From contig NC_073691.1 of NCBI RefSeq assembly GCF_029784155.1, forward strand, positions 63,742,839-63,806,838: a stretch of DNA of 64,000 bases, read 5' to 3'. The notes under the pieces were generated by a model. The model was not told where the DNA came from. It did no database searches and saw only the letters and a list, made by a program, of their open reading frames with translations. The position numbers and the translations under genes are program-made. This DNA comes from Uranotaenia lowii. Its lineage: Eukaryota > Arthropoda > Insecta > Diptera > Culicidae. Below, one piece after another: positions 1-11,496 of this stretch (positions are counted from its first letter, which is position 1; every line of letters starts with the position of its first letter).

Positions 1-225
1 AGCTCAATAAGGACAAATGAATTCTTATTGGAAAGTATGGATTGAAAACTGGCTAGTACTTCGTCTGTTTTCATAGATGTGAATCAATCCGATTAAGAAA
101 TCTTCGTCAGCCTGTTGAGCACATTATCCAGATTCCAGTAAAAGAGAAAATTATCATCTATAGTGAGTTGAGTATCATCCACATTTGTTTATTTGTTGAT
201 TTGTGTATAACATCAACGGATCACA
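1..225. other. Unannotated AT-rich DNA at window edge
   Basis: I see no gene or repeat boundary here. The stretch ends where the 3' tail of the minus-strand RTE-type copy begins. Confidence 0.5.
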
Positions 226-1730
226 TTATTTTTTATTTTCATAGAATTACATCTTACGACTCATGGAAACTCCAATTTCTCGGACATCCTACATTCGCCA
301 GATCACGTTCCACTTGGTATAATCATCTCGCTCGTTGCGCCCCTGCTCGTCTAGTTTCTACCGGATTTGTAGCGAACACCTGTTTTGCAGGATAGTCGTC
401 CGGCATTCTCGCAACATATTTTGCCCAGCGTATCCGTCCAGCCTTCACCACCTTCTGGGTACTGGGTTCGCCGTAGAATCGCGCGAGCTCGTGGTTCATC
501 CTTCGCCTCCACACTCTGTTCTCCTGCACGCCACCAAAGATGGTTCTAAACACACTTCGCTTGAATACTCCGTGTGTACGCCGGTCCTCCTCGAGCAATA
601 TCCGTGTCTCGTAGAGAACAGCCGATCTAATAAGCGTCATGAACAGGTTACATTTCATGCGAGGGCTAAGTCTTCTCGATCGCTGTTGCCTTCGACTATC
701 TCCAGCTCGTCGCCGTAGATCATTACCTTGTAATTACTGGACAAGCACATTCAGTCGGTGTCGGATGCGCAGGCTAGCATATACTTCGTCTTGGACGTAT
801 TTATCATTAACCCAATCTTCCCTTCTTGCTTCGCGTTTCAGTTTGCAGTAGTTCTCCTCCATCGCCGCAGATGATCTTACGACTATGAATCTGTTTGCTT
901 GTGGCGTTAGGCGACGGAGTAGGATTCGGGATAGCATGTTGTATGGGGGCATTGAGGACAGTGATCGCTCGGTAGTGTAGGTATTCGATAAACTTGTCCG
1001 GGCCCGTTTTGATGAGTTCAGCTGCGATACCATCCTTCCCTTGTTGCTATTGAGCTTGTGAAGACCTTCACTCATCGTTGAGAGTGGCACCACCTCGTTG
1101 TTGGCTACGCCAGCGATGTACCTTAACCCACCATCTTGATCTCCTGCATGTGCACCGTTCAGGTGTTCATCGCAATGCTGCTTCCACATTTTGAGTTTCT
1201 GATACAAATTTCGTGTTTCGTGAGAACGATGCAGCTGCTCCAGCTCCTCGAGCTCCTCCTTCCCCAGGCAGTGCTTTTTCTCCTGGGAAATTCGGAATCG
1301 CAGCCTCTGTCGCTGTCGGTGATTTTTTATGTTTCAACCCTCCGTTCGTTCCTCCATTGTTCATCAACGTCCATCACTCCTCGTCGAACCAGTCGTTTCC
1401 GTCGGGTTCGTTCCACATGCCCGAAGACGATCTCCACAACACTGTTGATGGCTGTCTTGATGGTATCCTCGAGAGGGACTTCGTCAAGCTTGGTCTCTGC
1501 CGGCAGTGCTGCTTCGAGCGCTTGCGCGTAGTCTGCCGCGATCTCAGGTCGTTTCTGTCGTGCGATATTTAACCGAGGCGAGGTTTCGTATGTTGTTTAC
1601 TATGGGGAGTTTTAGGCGTATCTTCACCATCACCATATATTGGTCTGATTCGATATTGGCGCCTCGATAAGAACTGACGTCAGTGATGTCCGAGCAGTTC
1701 CGGCTGTCTATCAAAACGTGGTTGATCTGT
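226..1730 (-). pseudogene. RTE-type non-LTR retrotransposon copy 1, internally deleted and 5'-truncated
   Basis: This is a dead copy of the family seen at 51.2-52.6 kb. Reading the minus strand from about 1730 down, a fragment of the APE-type endonuclease C-terminus is visible (HVLID, then RGANIESDQY, where the family's SDH is changed to SDQ). It is followed by the spacer protein around LPAETKLDEVPLEDTI (near 1480) and WKQHCDEHLNGAH (near 1180). At about 885-890 the frame jumps from SQANRF-like sequence straight to RSSAAMEENYCKLKREA. Compared with the other copy this removes about 145 codons, including the catalytic FADD motif. The C-terminal tail (MTLIR, FGGVQENRVWRRRMNHELA, RIRWAKYVARMPDD) is readable at 323-658. 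The copy ends in an A/T-rich tail at 226-240 that matches the other copy. Frameshifts and stops are numerous. No target-site duplication was convincing. The RTE assignment (JAM1-like) rests on the C-terminal pattern and the simple-repeat tail. Confidence 0.85.
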
Positions 1731-4474
1731 GATTAAGTGTGGTACGGTGATCTCCAAGATCTCGACAACGAGATACGGATGCTTGATTTCGTTCCATTCA
1801 AGAGTGGCTACTCTGTTCAACGATCCTGCATGAGGAGACTTATCGTAATCCTGATTACCGGAAATGACGGTTTTATGATCTTGGCTCAGATGTCATTATC
1901 GCTATCACTAACATTTTATTTTGTGAACTTTCCAGGGCACAGAATGAGTAAAATTGTTTATAAATGTTAAGCCAAAAGCCATTTTAAGTCGATAAACCAA
2001 GTGTTTCAATGAGTGAAAAATATAGAACCTGTTGAAAATAAGCTTAATTTAGCCCAATCTTATAAAATTATTACGTGGAGACGATGGTTTATGGTTTCTT
2101 GGAAGCTCCTCGCAAGTGCTCTATTTGACGACTACAATGAACATGCGGAACTGTGAAGAGTTCAGGTTATGACACAATCCAATCATAATCTAGCTCCAAT
2201 TTGTGGGAAGTAATTAATGGATAAATATATCAGTGTAGACTGTCTTACTAAAACCAACTACAATGGTAATATTTATCGGTAGCTTCAATACTCCACGAAA
2301 TGAAATGTATATTATTACTATGAAGTTACATCATTTTGAATTCACTGCATTTCGATTTACAAACCTTCCAAAATTTTTTCTGGGGACCTTTCTCCGGTAC
2401 ATTCAGCGTATGATGGCAAGATCCAATTTGTGGATCAACCAACAATAAATTATTTTAATATTTATGGCTGATTAATCCTGTCTTCTGCCTGGGAAAAAGA
2501 AATCCTTTCTTGGGATGCACTTTAAAGCCTAAAGATCGTCTTCCCTTCCCTTTGGCGGGAGCACGTTGATCCGGTTTCCCATCTATCGGGGACGCTATCA
2601 TAAAACATATTTCTGGTACAAATTTACGACCACCATCGGATTGTGATGTTTTCATATATAGTTTATTTTTTCTGCTTGGCTCTGTCAGATTAAGATAATT
2701 TCTCCAACATCATCATCATCATCATCTTCTTGGTTGGTCGTTTGCTAAAATCCTTCTGCTCTGCCATGCCGCTTATGACCCCTTAATAGAGCGATCACTT
2801 TCTTCCTGTGGATTTGCCCAGGCCAGCAGCAGGGGTCCTCCTTAAAGAAAGATCAGGCAGCAGCAAACCGATTGAGAAGGAGATGGACACAAAAAAAAGT
2901 TCTCCCAATCCCATTGGATTTGTTTTTGCCATGAGGATTTATCTGTTGCGAAAAGATAAATTCAAGTTTTGGGTTTTTTTCTCTCTGTCTGTTCTGCGCC
3001 AAGTCTGTTGAAGTTTGTGAATTGAAGTGAATCTTCTAGTGACCAACGATACAGAGGTCATCTGCTTTTACCGAAACGTATTAAAGGCGGAAGGACGAAT
3101 GTTGAGAGTTTTTCGGAACCCCCGCACCTCCCTAAACTGGGGACAATGTCTGAGTTTTGTTTGCGTTGAGTTGAGAAGAGAGGGTAATGACTCAATTAGA
3201 TCGTGGCGGTGGCGATCACCAGCGAAATGCTGACTCCGCCATTGCTTCATCATGAGGAAAAGCCAGCGAGGTCCAAGGTAAACCCACAACGGATACATAA
3301 ATTTGCCGACATTCAAGTCAATCAAGCGTCCTCGGTGACATCCATCAATCGGTTTTTCGTTGGATCTCAAAGTTTTTGACCATAGAAAACACTCACCCGC
3401 CATATCGTTAGCGTTCTTTCTCGGAGAACTGAATGCAGCGGAAGAAGTTGGACCCTTTTTTGTGACACACTTTTTTCTCCGGGAACCTGATGGCGTGCCT
3501 GTTCTAAGTAGAACCAAAACAAGGCGGGAGACCACCGCTGGTCGAAATTACGCTTGACAGAAGAAAAAAAAAACCCTAAAAAAATCCCACAATATCGGCA
3601 GCAGCGGATGTTTCTCAATTTAGGACGATGGTCACATAATTTGCTAGTCCCTCGTTGGAGTCGCTCGCCGAAAATTCGTTGCCGAATCAAAACATCATTT
3701 TTCGTTATGAATGTACATGATGGAATGATGACGGCTTATTCAAATGTTTCTCTGCCTTTTCTTCGAAAGGAAACCCTCCACTCTGTGGGTCGTTGCTCAG
3801 CCTAATTGTATCTCATTTGATTAAATTTGTAATAAATCATATTTGAAAATGGAACATTTTCTTTGGGAAGTTTGGAGAGGATTACGACTGTGCCAATAAA
3901 TGATGCTCAGTGATTTTATAAGCGCTATGTTTTCATTTTCCTGCTATAAATTGTACAGGACATTAAATAGATCATTCGTAACTTTTTTTAAAGGAAATTA
4001 TACGTGTTGGTCGTCTATGCGTGGTGGTCGTCAATGGAACAACATTTTTTTTCTTCCAATTACCCTGCTGAAAACAACTGACATCAACAATCAAGATCTT
4101 TTTGATGCAAAAATTGGTGTAGAAAGAAAGAACCCGAAGTTACTAAGTCATAAGTAAAGTAAAAAAAAATTGTAGAAAATCTATATTGCATACAATCTAT
4201 ATTGCATAGAGCTTAGCTTAGCTTGTTTGACTACTCATATCCACCTAAAATCATTAAGCCCGAAATGCTTGAATTATATAATATAATATTACATTGTATC
4301 GAATCATCCAATGTATTTAGAATTTCATGATCGCTGGCGTGGCTAAGTAGAACGAGTTCCACATCGCCAATGGTTGCTACTCTGTGATTGCATCAATTTT
4401 GAGCAAGGGCCAAAAGAATGCAGCTTGGGATTAGCAACTTATTCTCAATGCACCAAACTCATGCTACCCCTTTA
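1731..4474. other. Unannotated region, no recognisable gene
   Basis: This is mixed AT-rich sequence with a slightly more GC-rich block at about 3050-3680. It has several short ORFs, the longest 155 codons on the minus strand at 3068-3535, and none shows a motif I recognise. A short ATC-type microsatellite lies at about 2708-2727. At about 4170-4230 a phrase containing ATCTATATTGCATA is repeated; the same phrase recurs near 6388, suggesting a dispersed repeat fragment. Confidence 0.4.
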
Positions 4475-5073
4475 AGGGGGGGGTTTAGGGTCTAACGGGT
4501 AAAAAAACACCATATTCACGATTTTTTTCTAGAGCTATCGTTCAAACAAATGTATTCAAATTTGTCACTGTATGGACACTCTATCTCAGCACAGAATCAT
4601 CTGAAGTCAAAAAATCAGAGCAAAATATTTTTAATAGATGTTTTTCTGGACCCCAACGTTTTTATTTAGGTTAAAAAAAATTTTATGAAATTTTTGTGGC
4701 TGTTTGAAGTAAAAACTACGATTTTTCACGAAAAAATCCGCCATTTTTTATCTGTAAAATCTCCCCAAAGTAAAAAAAAAAAGAAAAACGTTGGGGTCTG
4801 GTATTTTATATGTAGAAAATATGTTCCAAATTTGAAAAGAATCGGATTAGTAGTTTTCAAATGACGATGTCCACGGACTTTAAAAATGTGCTTTCGAGAA
4901 AAACGCGTATGAAGTTTCTGCTCTTGCTTTCTTGCAGTATTAGATAGGAGGAGATAAAGGCCTATAATTTCTACAGTTTTGCTTCAATTGACTTGAAAAT
5001 TTGACACAACATTCTTGAAATGTTTTACAATAAGAAAATAAAAAATAAAAAAGTGTTAGACCCTACCCCCCCT
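4475..5073. mobile_element. MITE-like element, TTA-flanked, about 600 bp
   Basis: The ends form an inverted repeat: AGGGGGGGGTTTAGGGTCTA on the left and the complement of TAGACCCTACCCCCCCT on the right. The trinucleotide TTA flanks both sides (4472-4474 and 5074-5076), compatible with a 3-bp duplication as made by PIF/Harbinger-type elements. An internal inverted pair around GGACCCCAACGTT (near 4649) and AACGTTGGGGTC (near 4787) adds secondary structure. There is no coding capacity. The superfamily is a guess. Confidence 0.6.
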
Positions 5074-5076
5074 TTA

Positions 5077-6420
5077 TAAAATGATCAATAACGGCGCCAG
5101 CCACTTCCGAGAAGTCAAAGAGGGATGAAGGAAGGATTGTTAGTAAGATACTTTTTAGGATCTACCATAAATCTGTTGTTCCAGTTTTCTTCAAAAGCTT
5201 TTTTTGGAAACTCTGGAGCAATGATAAGTCAGTATCTCCAGCTATAGAAACTGTCTATACGTCTGCGAATCTATATTCAAGTTTCTCAGGAAGGGGTTTC
5301 TTTTTAGTAAGGGAGAGGTTTGGATCAGGAGCCATTTTTGGAAAATGGTATGATCTTTGGTTGACCTTCACCTCCTATGCTCCTAGACATTTTCGTAAGG
5401 AAACTCCTAATAATATCTGCGAGGTGTTTTAATTGGAAAATTTAAATAGAATTATGAACACTCCAATAATTAGAAAAGTAACCATTCGAATTTCCTACAA
5501 GCTAGCTGTTTCCCTCGTTATAATCTCTAACACATCACTGATTCTCGAAACGACTCTTGAACAGAATAAACAAATAAACACTAAAAAAACATGGAATAAG
5601 AATCAAAAAGTTATAGATGATGCTATTGATGATAACATGTTGAATTTTCGGAAAGGTTTGCAGAAAGTTTAATACCTTTTGGTACTTATTTGAGGTAAGT
5701 ATTTGAGCTCGCGAAGTAATAACACTGTTACTCACTAATATTTAAGTGGCTTGATTTCGCTTCTCTAAATTAAATATTAAAATAAGATCTCTAAAAAATT
5801 ACGAGACAGAGATATACATTAGGTTCTGATTAAAAAAACCTTGTGAATTGTGCCTATATTGTCAAATTTTACTTTGAAAGTGTTTTTTTTTTCATTTTTG
5901 TCAGTCAAATTTGACAGTTTCATCGTATTAACGAGTAAATTTTGTTAAAAAGTATCAGTAGCAGAATAAAAAAAAATCACTTAATGTGCATCGCAAACCG
6001 CTGCAAAACAACATTTTCAAGTTCATAGAACTCGCTTTAAAAATGAATCGAAAAGAAAAAAATACTTAGCTTCGGTTTAGTTGAATTTTTGCCAAAGAGG
6101 ACGTTGCAAACTCGTCCGCAGTCCAGCCAATGAGCCACACCCGGCCGGGGGAACAACACTCTAGCTCGCTAGACTTGTTCACTCGTTCTAGGAAATTCTG
6201 GGAAGAGCAGCATCGGAATTTGAGGGCATTGAGGGTTAATCCTTCTCCACTATTAGAGGAAACTATTTAATTTAATTTTTCCCTTATTGAATTACATGGA
6301 AAAGAATTTTCCTACAATGATTTTGACACACGCGGAAAAAAAAATTAAGTCCAATCCTATCAACGCCTACTGCACTTCTCCCTACAATCTATATTGCATA
6401 GAATCGAGAAATTATGTTGT
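5077..6420. other. Unannotated region with a possible tRNA-like SINE remnant
   Basis: No gene is visible. At 5085-5104 there is a 20-bp sequence whose exact reverse complement lies at the 3' end of the mariner remnant (37166-37185). At about 6095-6165, on the minus strand, TGGCTCATTGG resembles a pol III box A and GAGTTTGCAAC resembles a weak box B, so this may be a degraded tRNA-derived SINE. Evidence for the SINE is weak. Confidence 0.35.
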
Positions 6421-6423
6421 TTA

Positions 6424-6724
6424 GAGCAAGTTCACTGGTGTTGGGAAAAAGTGGTAGAAATTTTGACACTTACGGCATATTTTGAAAATTTTGCCATGTA
6501 AAAACATTTTCAAGATCTGTGGCCTTCAAGTTTTTTTACAACACGTGTTGTATTGTCGCATGCTATGATGCAAAAATAGCCATATTTCTATCACATACGG
6601 CTGAAATAGAAACAGTGTTGTAAAAAAATACAACGCCCCAAGATCTTGAAAACATTTTTGCATGGTAAAATTTTCCAAATGTCAATATTTCTACCACTTT
6701 TTCCCAACACCAGTGAACTTGCTC
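6424..6724. mobile_element. MITE, 301 bp, long terminal inverted repeats, TTA-flanked
   Basis: The two ends match perfectly in inverted orientation for at least 38 bp, beginning GAGCAAGTTCACTGGTGTTG, and imperfectly for about 100 bp. TTA lies directly outside each end (6421-6423, 6725-6727), which fits a 3-bp target-site duplication. The middle (about 6545-6610) contains a further small palindrome around ACAACACGTGTTGT. It has no ORF, so it would depend on a transposase supplied elsewhere. PIF/Harbinger-like by duplication length only. Confidence 0.8.
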
Positions 6725-6727
6725 TTA

Positions 6728-7717
6728 AGATTGAAAACTCCGATAAGAAAGAACATAGAATGTTCTTTCTTATCTTTATTTTTTTGTTTCTTTCAACTGT
6801 TTAAATTTTCAAATATATTTTCAATCCTTTCAATGAAAACCATACACATGTTCTTATTTATTTCTCCCTTATGGATTTTCGAATGAATCAAAGGGGGGAA
6901 GGGGTAATTTTCAAAAAAAGAATTTGCTATTTGCTCCGACCTAATTGTTTTGTAAATTTGGTAATAAAGTATACAAAATTTGGCCTTGATTTAACATGAA
7001 GCTTTAAGCATTTTTGCAGGTTTTCATTTACAAAATTTGTTACTTGGATTAATAAAAACTATTTAGGGTTTAAAAAAATAAAAAAAATTTCACTAGGATT
7101 CCGGCGCAAAATGGGTCCCAGACATTTAGAGTGAAAACTTGGAAGAATCCACGCTAAAAACGGGACAGGAGGACAAAAACATTCTTTAGAAAAATATTGA
7201 CCCAAACCAAAAAGCATAGAAGGCAGCAGAATTATTTTGATCTACATGGCCAAAATCAATCGTGTAACCAGCCCTTACTCTAAAATGAATTTCTATTGAG
7301 AGTTTGTGGACGGTTTTGAACAAAAAAAGTAAACCAAAATTATATTTAGAATGAAAATAGAGTTATTTAACTGTTTTAGGGTCTGAACCTCCCTTAATTT
7401 CACCAATACCTTACAAAAAAGAATGCAATTTTTAATTTTAATTTGATCTTGAAATCACCAAAATTCCAACAAACTCAATGAAATTGCAAAAGATATTGAG
7501 AAACAGAAAATATCGGCATTTTAAGTCGATTTTTAATTGTGCCAACTGCCACTGTAGATCCAACGCAGATATAGACACTGTTCCTGATGTTTCTAAGTAG
7601 TATATTAGGTTTGAAACAAAAATAATTCACGAAAAAACAAAAAATGGAAGATGAAAAAGATTCACGAAAAAAAAGAAGAAAGGTTGAAGAAGAAAAAAAG
7701 AAACTAGAAGTATAGGC
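6728..7717. other. Unannotated AT-rich region
   Basis: I see no gene or bounded repeat in this stretch. Confidence 0.4.
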
Positions 7718-7815
7718 AGGCCCGTTAAAGGAGGGAGGGGGTTGTGGTTTTCAAAATGCAAATTTAACTAATAAATAAATAATAACAATATCAAAAATGC
7801 ACAGGGTGCTTAACA
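7718..7815 (+). mobile_element. Left-end fragment of the hAT-type family present at 17191
   Basis: It begins CAGGCCCGTT, followed by a purine and G-rich run. The following CAAATTTA...AATAATAACAATA and CAAAAATGCAC match the first ~95 bp of the complete element at 17191-19650 in order and spacing. No matching right end or target-site duplication was found, so this looks like a truncated copy. Confidence 0.55.
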
Positions 7816-8835
7816 ATCACAATGTGATTTTGAGATGACACGAATCAAACAATAAGGGAAAACTTGTGCATGATGCTATAATGGGCGCTAACTTTTATTG
7901 GTACTAAATACTGGTGCTTTCACTTTTGTCTCTATAAATGCCAACCAAAGATCTAGTGCTTTCAACTTGACCCCAAGTGTTAATAATTTATTTAATAAAA
8001 ATGAATAGAAGGTCCTAGAAAAAAATGTTTTTATCATCACCAGCAATTTTATCACACTTCATGTCAATTTTAAATGAAAAAAAAACCGGAATAAATTGTT
8101 TTTCATATTCTATTCATATATATTTTAACTATGTTACTTATTATGTTTCTATTTATTTTTAATGTTTCAATTGGTTTTCATGAATTCTGACCAGCAAATA
8201 GGTTCCATGGTTATTTGGACAGATGTCAAATTTGAAGAAAAAATGTTTCAACTGTTTGAAACCGTTCTTCAGAAATGGCAGAAAAGGCAGCCCGAATTGC
8301 AATTTATTGTAGTTCCGAAATGAGGGACTCTTTCCACATAAAGTTGAAGTTAAGTTTTTTTTAAATCTCCAGTTGAAATTCAAAAATATAAAAATTACAT
8401 GAACATTTTTAACTTTATCTGAAAAAACTTATTTTGATTGAATCAGGTCTAAAGTATGCCTGGCAAAAATATAATTTGTTTTAACGAACACACACATATA
8501 GGTTCTCAGTGAAACTTGAAGAGATCAAATTTAAACTTAACACTAAGGCGTACATCTTTCAAGGATATGATGGCTAGCATCTTACAAATGCTAAAACCAC
8601 CAGCCCACAGTAAGATTATTATGTATGCGTGATCGAGATTCGATCTCATGACTACTACTACAACTGCATCGATTACGTCAATGAACAGATGAAGGTTAAA
8701 GCTAATTCACAAAAAAATCCTTATAAATCGTCAAAACACCCCTAAACAGACTCCTAGAATTTTTTTCATTTTTTAAGGCCCATATTGAAGTGGCACTATG
8801 CTAGATTCCGTCCAAAAGTTGCCCAATCATATTGC
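7816..8835. other. Unannotated AT-rich region
   Basis: No gene is visible. At about 8629-8645, GATCGAGATTCGATCTCATG resembles a pol III box B, but no box A or element boundary accompanies it. Confidence 0.35.
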
Positions 8836-8839
8836 TATA

Positions 8840-11492
8840 GGGGATTTTTTTTATTATCTGACGGGTTTGCGCCGGGGGTCTTCAGATTTTCCCCAAAATT
8901 GAAAATTTGGTTCATTTTTGCGACTTAAAATCACATGTATTTTTTCAGATTTCTAACATTTATATTTTTTGAGTTAGCTTCGGTTAGATTTTTTTGTCAA
9001 TAAAAAATAACCATTTTTCAAAGCTACATAACTTTGTTATTTTTCAACGAAAGTTATAAAATAGAACATCAAAATGCATTGAAATTTTATCAGCTTTCCA
9101 AATAAAATAGCTGGAAAAAAATTAATAAAGACCTTCAACATGAAAAGTTGTTAATAAACTTTAAATGGCGTCTAAAAGTACCGGCTGCACCACCGAATAT
9201 TTTGCAAAAAACACCATTGAATAGCTCAATTTATGATGCAACTTTCATCTGAAGACACCAAAGTGGGCCATCAACTCCTTGAAGAGTTATGAAAGAAATA
9301 ATGGCAACAAATCTCTTTTTTTGCATCGAAAACAAACAATGGTCGAACAATTGCACTAACATATGGAGTGAGCGCGTACTTCTAACAACATGGACACAAA
9401 AGAACTTTTCAAAGCAGGTAAAAAACAGTATTTTTTTGTGCTTTGTAGACTGCCCCTACTCGCATAACAGTCCCATATGAATTTTCGTCATTTTAGGTCA
9501 ACATAGGGATTCAAAATAAAACACTAAAAAAAGAGGTTTTGTTCTACAAATTTCGAAAAAAATATCAATTTGTGGCTGTCCTATATGAAATATACCCGAA
9601 TAACAGTTCCATGAAATACCACGGATTTGGTTACTTTTCAATGCTTCTTTCGGCGAAATAGTCTTTGATTTATTGGTTTAAATCATTTAAAGCAAATTTA
9701 ACTCACTTGATGTCGAATGATGCACACGAGTTTTCGAAGGCAGGTCTGACTTCCTTAGGAATGACTTCCTATCGGATGCAATCAAAAATCGTAAAAAGAT
9801 TCAACTTACAATGTGGAATTTACGATATTTTGTATGTTTCTTTTTCTGACAATTGCATTTAGAAGTTCAAAAATGATCAAATTTAAGTCTTAAAAAGTAG
9901 CTTGGTGAGAAAAAAATATTCTGTATGGGACTGTTATGCGAGTAAATTTGAAAAAGGTTTCAAATATGGTCGATTAACAGTCTCATAATGAATAAAAATG
10001 GTGCTCTCGACCTTATCAATAACTTAATTTCGAAAATTTCAGGTCTTACGATTTATTATGACAACCTAGAAACGATTTTCGTTTATGCCGAAAGTGGTGA
10101 TCACAATTTAAGAATGTATTCCAAAACAGGAAAAGCTGATTTTCTCGCTTGCTTGTTTTTGCATATGGGACTGTTATGAAAGCAGGGGCGGTAGAGTGTT
10201 GCAGCTAAACTGACTTCATGTTATATCCAAAAATCTAATAACGTATTCGTTTATACCCAGTTTTGCACCAAGTCACAACAAGTTTTGCAAATTTTGCTGT
10301 CATTTTTAGAAGTTTATGCGCTCAGTTTTTCATCCGTAATTCCCCAAATTTGATTTAAAATGGACGGTGGAACAATGAAGGTTCGTTTGATCGAGGTAGC
10401 AAAACACTGACGACAAATTATGTTCGTTCTAGTATGGTAAACCTCAAAACTGGGCGAATGGAGAAAACGAATACGGTAAAAGTATCATATTTTCAATGTC
10501 ATATTACCTACAATGGGAATGATGCTGTTTACAGCCTGGGCTGGCCATACTGAGCTCTTCGATTATTTCTACATTTGTGCCACACTCTTTGTTAATGATC
10601 AATGGGAAAGGATTTTGGTATCCAGTGCTTAGCTCCCGATATAAACACTATGTAAAGCACGTCTATATTTCATTTTTTTAATCACGTTTTTGTGATCCCA
10701 AATACAGGGACTGAACCTTCTACTATTGGAATTGATTATGCTTCACAATGATCTTTGATCGAAAAGTTAATAAGCTGTATAGCATATGACCAAGTTGTAA
10801 AAGCAATATTTCCATTATTTGTTATATCACATTAACAATACGATACTAAGAATTTCGGTTAAAATTTTAAGTCAGTTATGCTGCAAATACTCTATGAAGC
10901 ACGAAAAAGTAGTGCTTTTACCTGCTTTGGTTAGTTCTTTTGTTTCCATGTTGTTAGAAATGCGCGCTACCTTCATATGTGTGTGCAGTTGTTCGACCAT
11001 TGTTTGTTTTCGATGCAAAAAAAGAGATTTATCTTCATTATTTCTTTCATAACTCTTCAAGGAGTTGATGGCCCACTTTGGTGTCTTCAGATGAAAGTTG
11101 CATCATAAATTGAGCTATTCAATGGTGTTTTTTGCAAAATATTCGGTGGTGCAGCCGGTACTTTTAGACGCCATTTAAAGTTTATTAACAACTTTTCATG
11201 TTGAAGGTCTTTATTTATTTTTTTCCAGCTATTTTATTTGGAAAGCTGATAAAATTTCAATGCATTTTGATGTGCTATTTTATAATTTTCGTTGAAAAAT
11301 AACAGAGTTGTGTAGCTTTGAAAAATGGTTATTTTTTATTGACAAAAAAATCTAACCGAAGCTAACTCAAAAAATAAAAATGTTAGAAATCTCAAAAAAT
11401 ACATGTGTTCTTAAGTCGCAAAAATGAACCAAATTTTGGGGAAAATCTGAAGACCCCCGGCGCAAATTGTCAGATAATAAAAAAAAATCCCC
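8840..11492. mobile_element. Foldback-like DNA element with ~580-bp inverted arms, TA/TATA-flanked
   Basis: The left arm (8840 to about 9425) and the right arm (about 10916 to 11492) are near-identical reverse complements. They start GGGGATTTTTTTTATTATCT and run through shared landmarks such as CGGCTGCACCACCGAATATT, CCATCAACTCCTTGAAGAG and CAAAGCAGGTAAAA. Outside both ends stands TATA (8836-8839, 11493-11496), giving a TA or TATA duplication as expected for Tc1/mariner-like insertion. The unique middle holds a separate nested element (9450-10190) and about 725 bp of other DNA. No transposase ORF is visible. Short ORFs in the arms are mirrored shadows of each other. Confidence 0.85.
9450..10190. 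mobile_element. Nested 741-bp non-autonomous element with iterated AACAGTCCCAT motif
   Basis: The left end reads CTGCCCCTACTCGCATAACA and the reverse complement of the right end reads CGCCCCTGCTTTCATAACAG. The pentamer GTAGA flanks both sides (9445-9449, 10191-10195), a candidate 5-bp duplication. The core motif, or its complement, recurs at about 9461-9477, 9598-9613, 9924-9940, 9973-9990 and 10162-10179, suggesting repeated protein-binding sites. A 63-codon ORF at 9988-10179 has no recognisable motif. The superfamily is unknown. Confidence 0.6.
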
Positions 11493-11496
11493 TATA

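Noticed and set aside
1136..1572. Plus-strand ORFs of 119-131 codons
   Set aside because: They are antisense shadows of the minus-strand RTE-type copy.
3068..3535. 155-codon minus-strand ORF
   Set aside because: No recognisable motif, no splice support and an overlapping ORF on the other strand.
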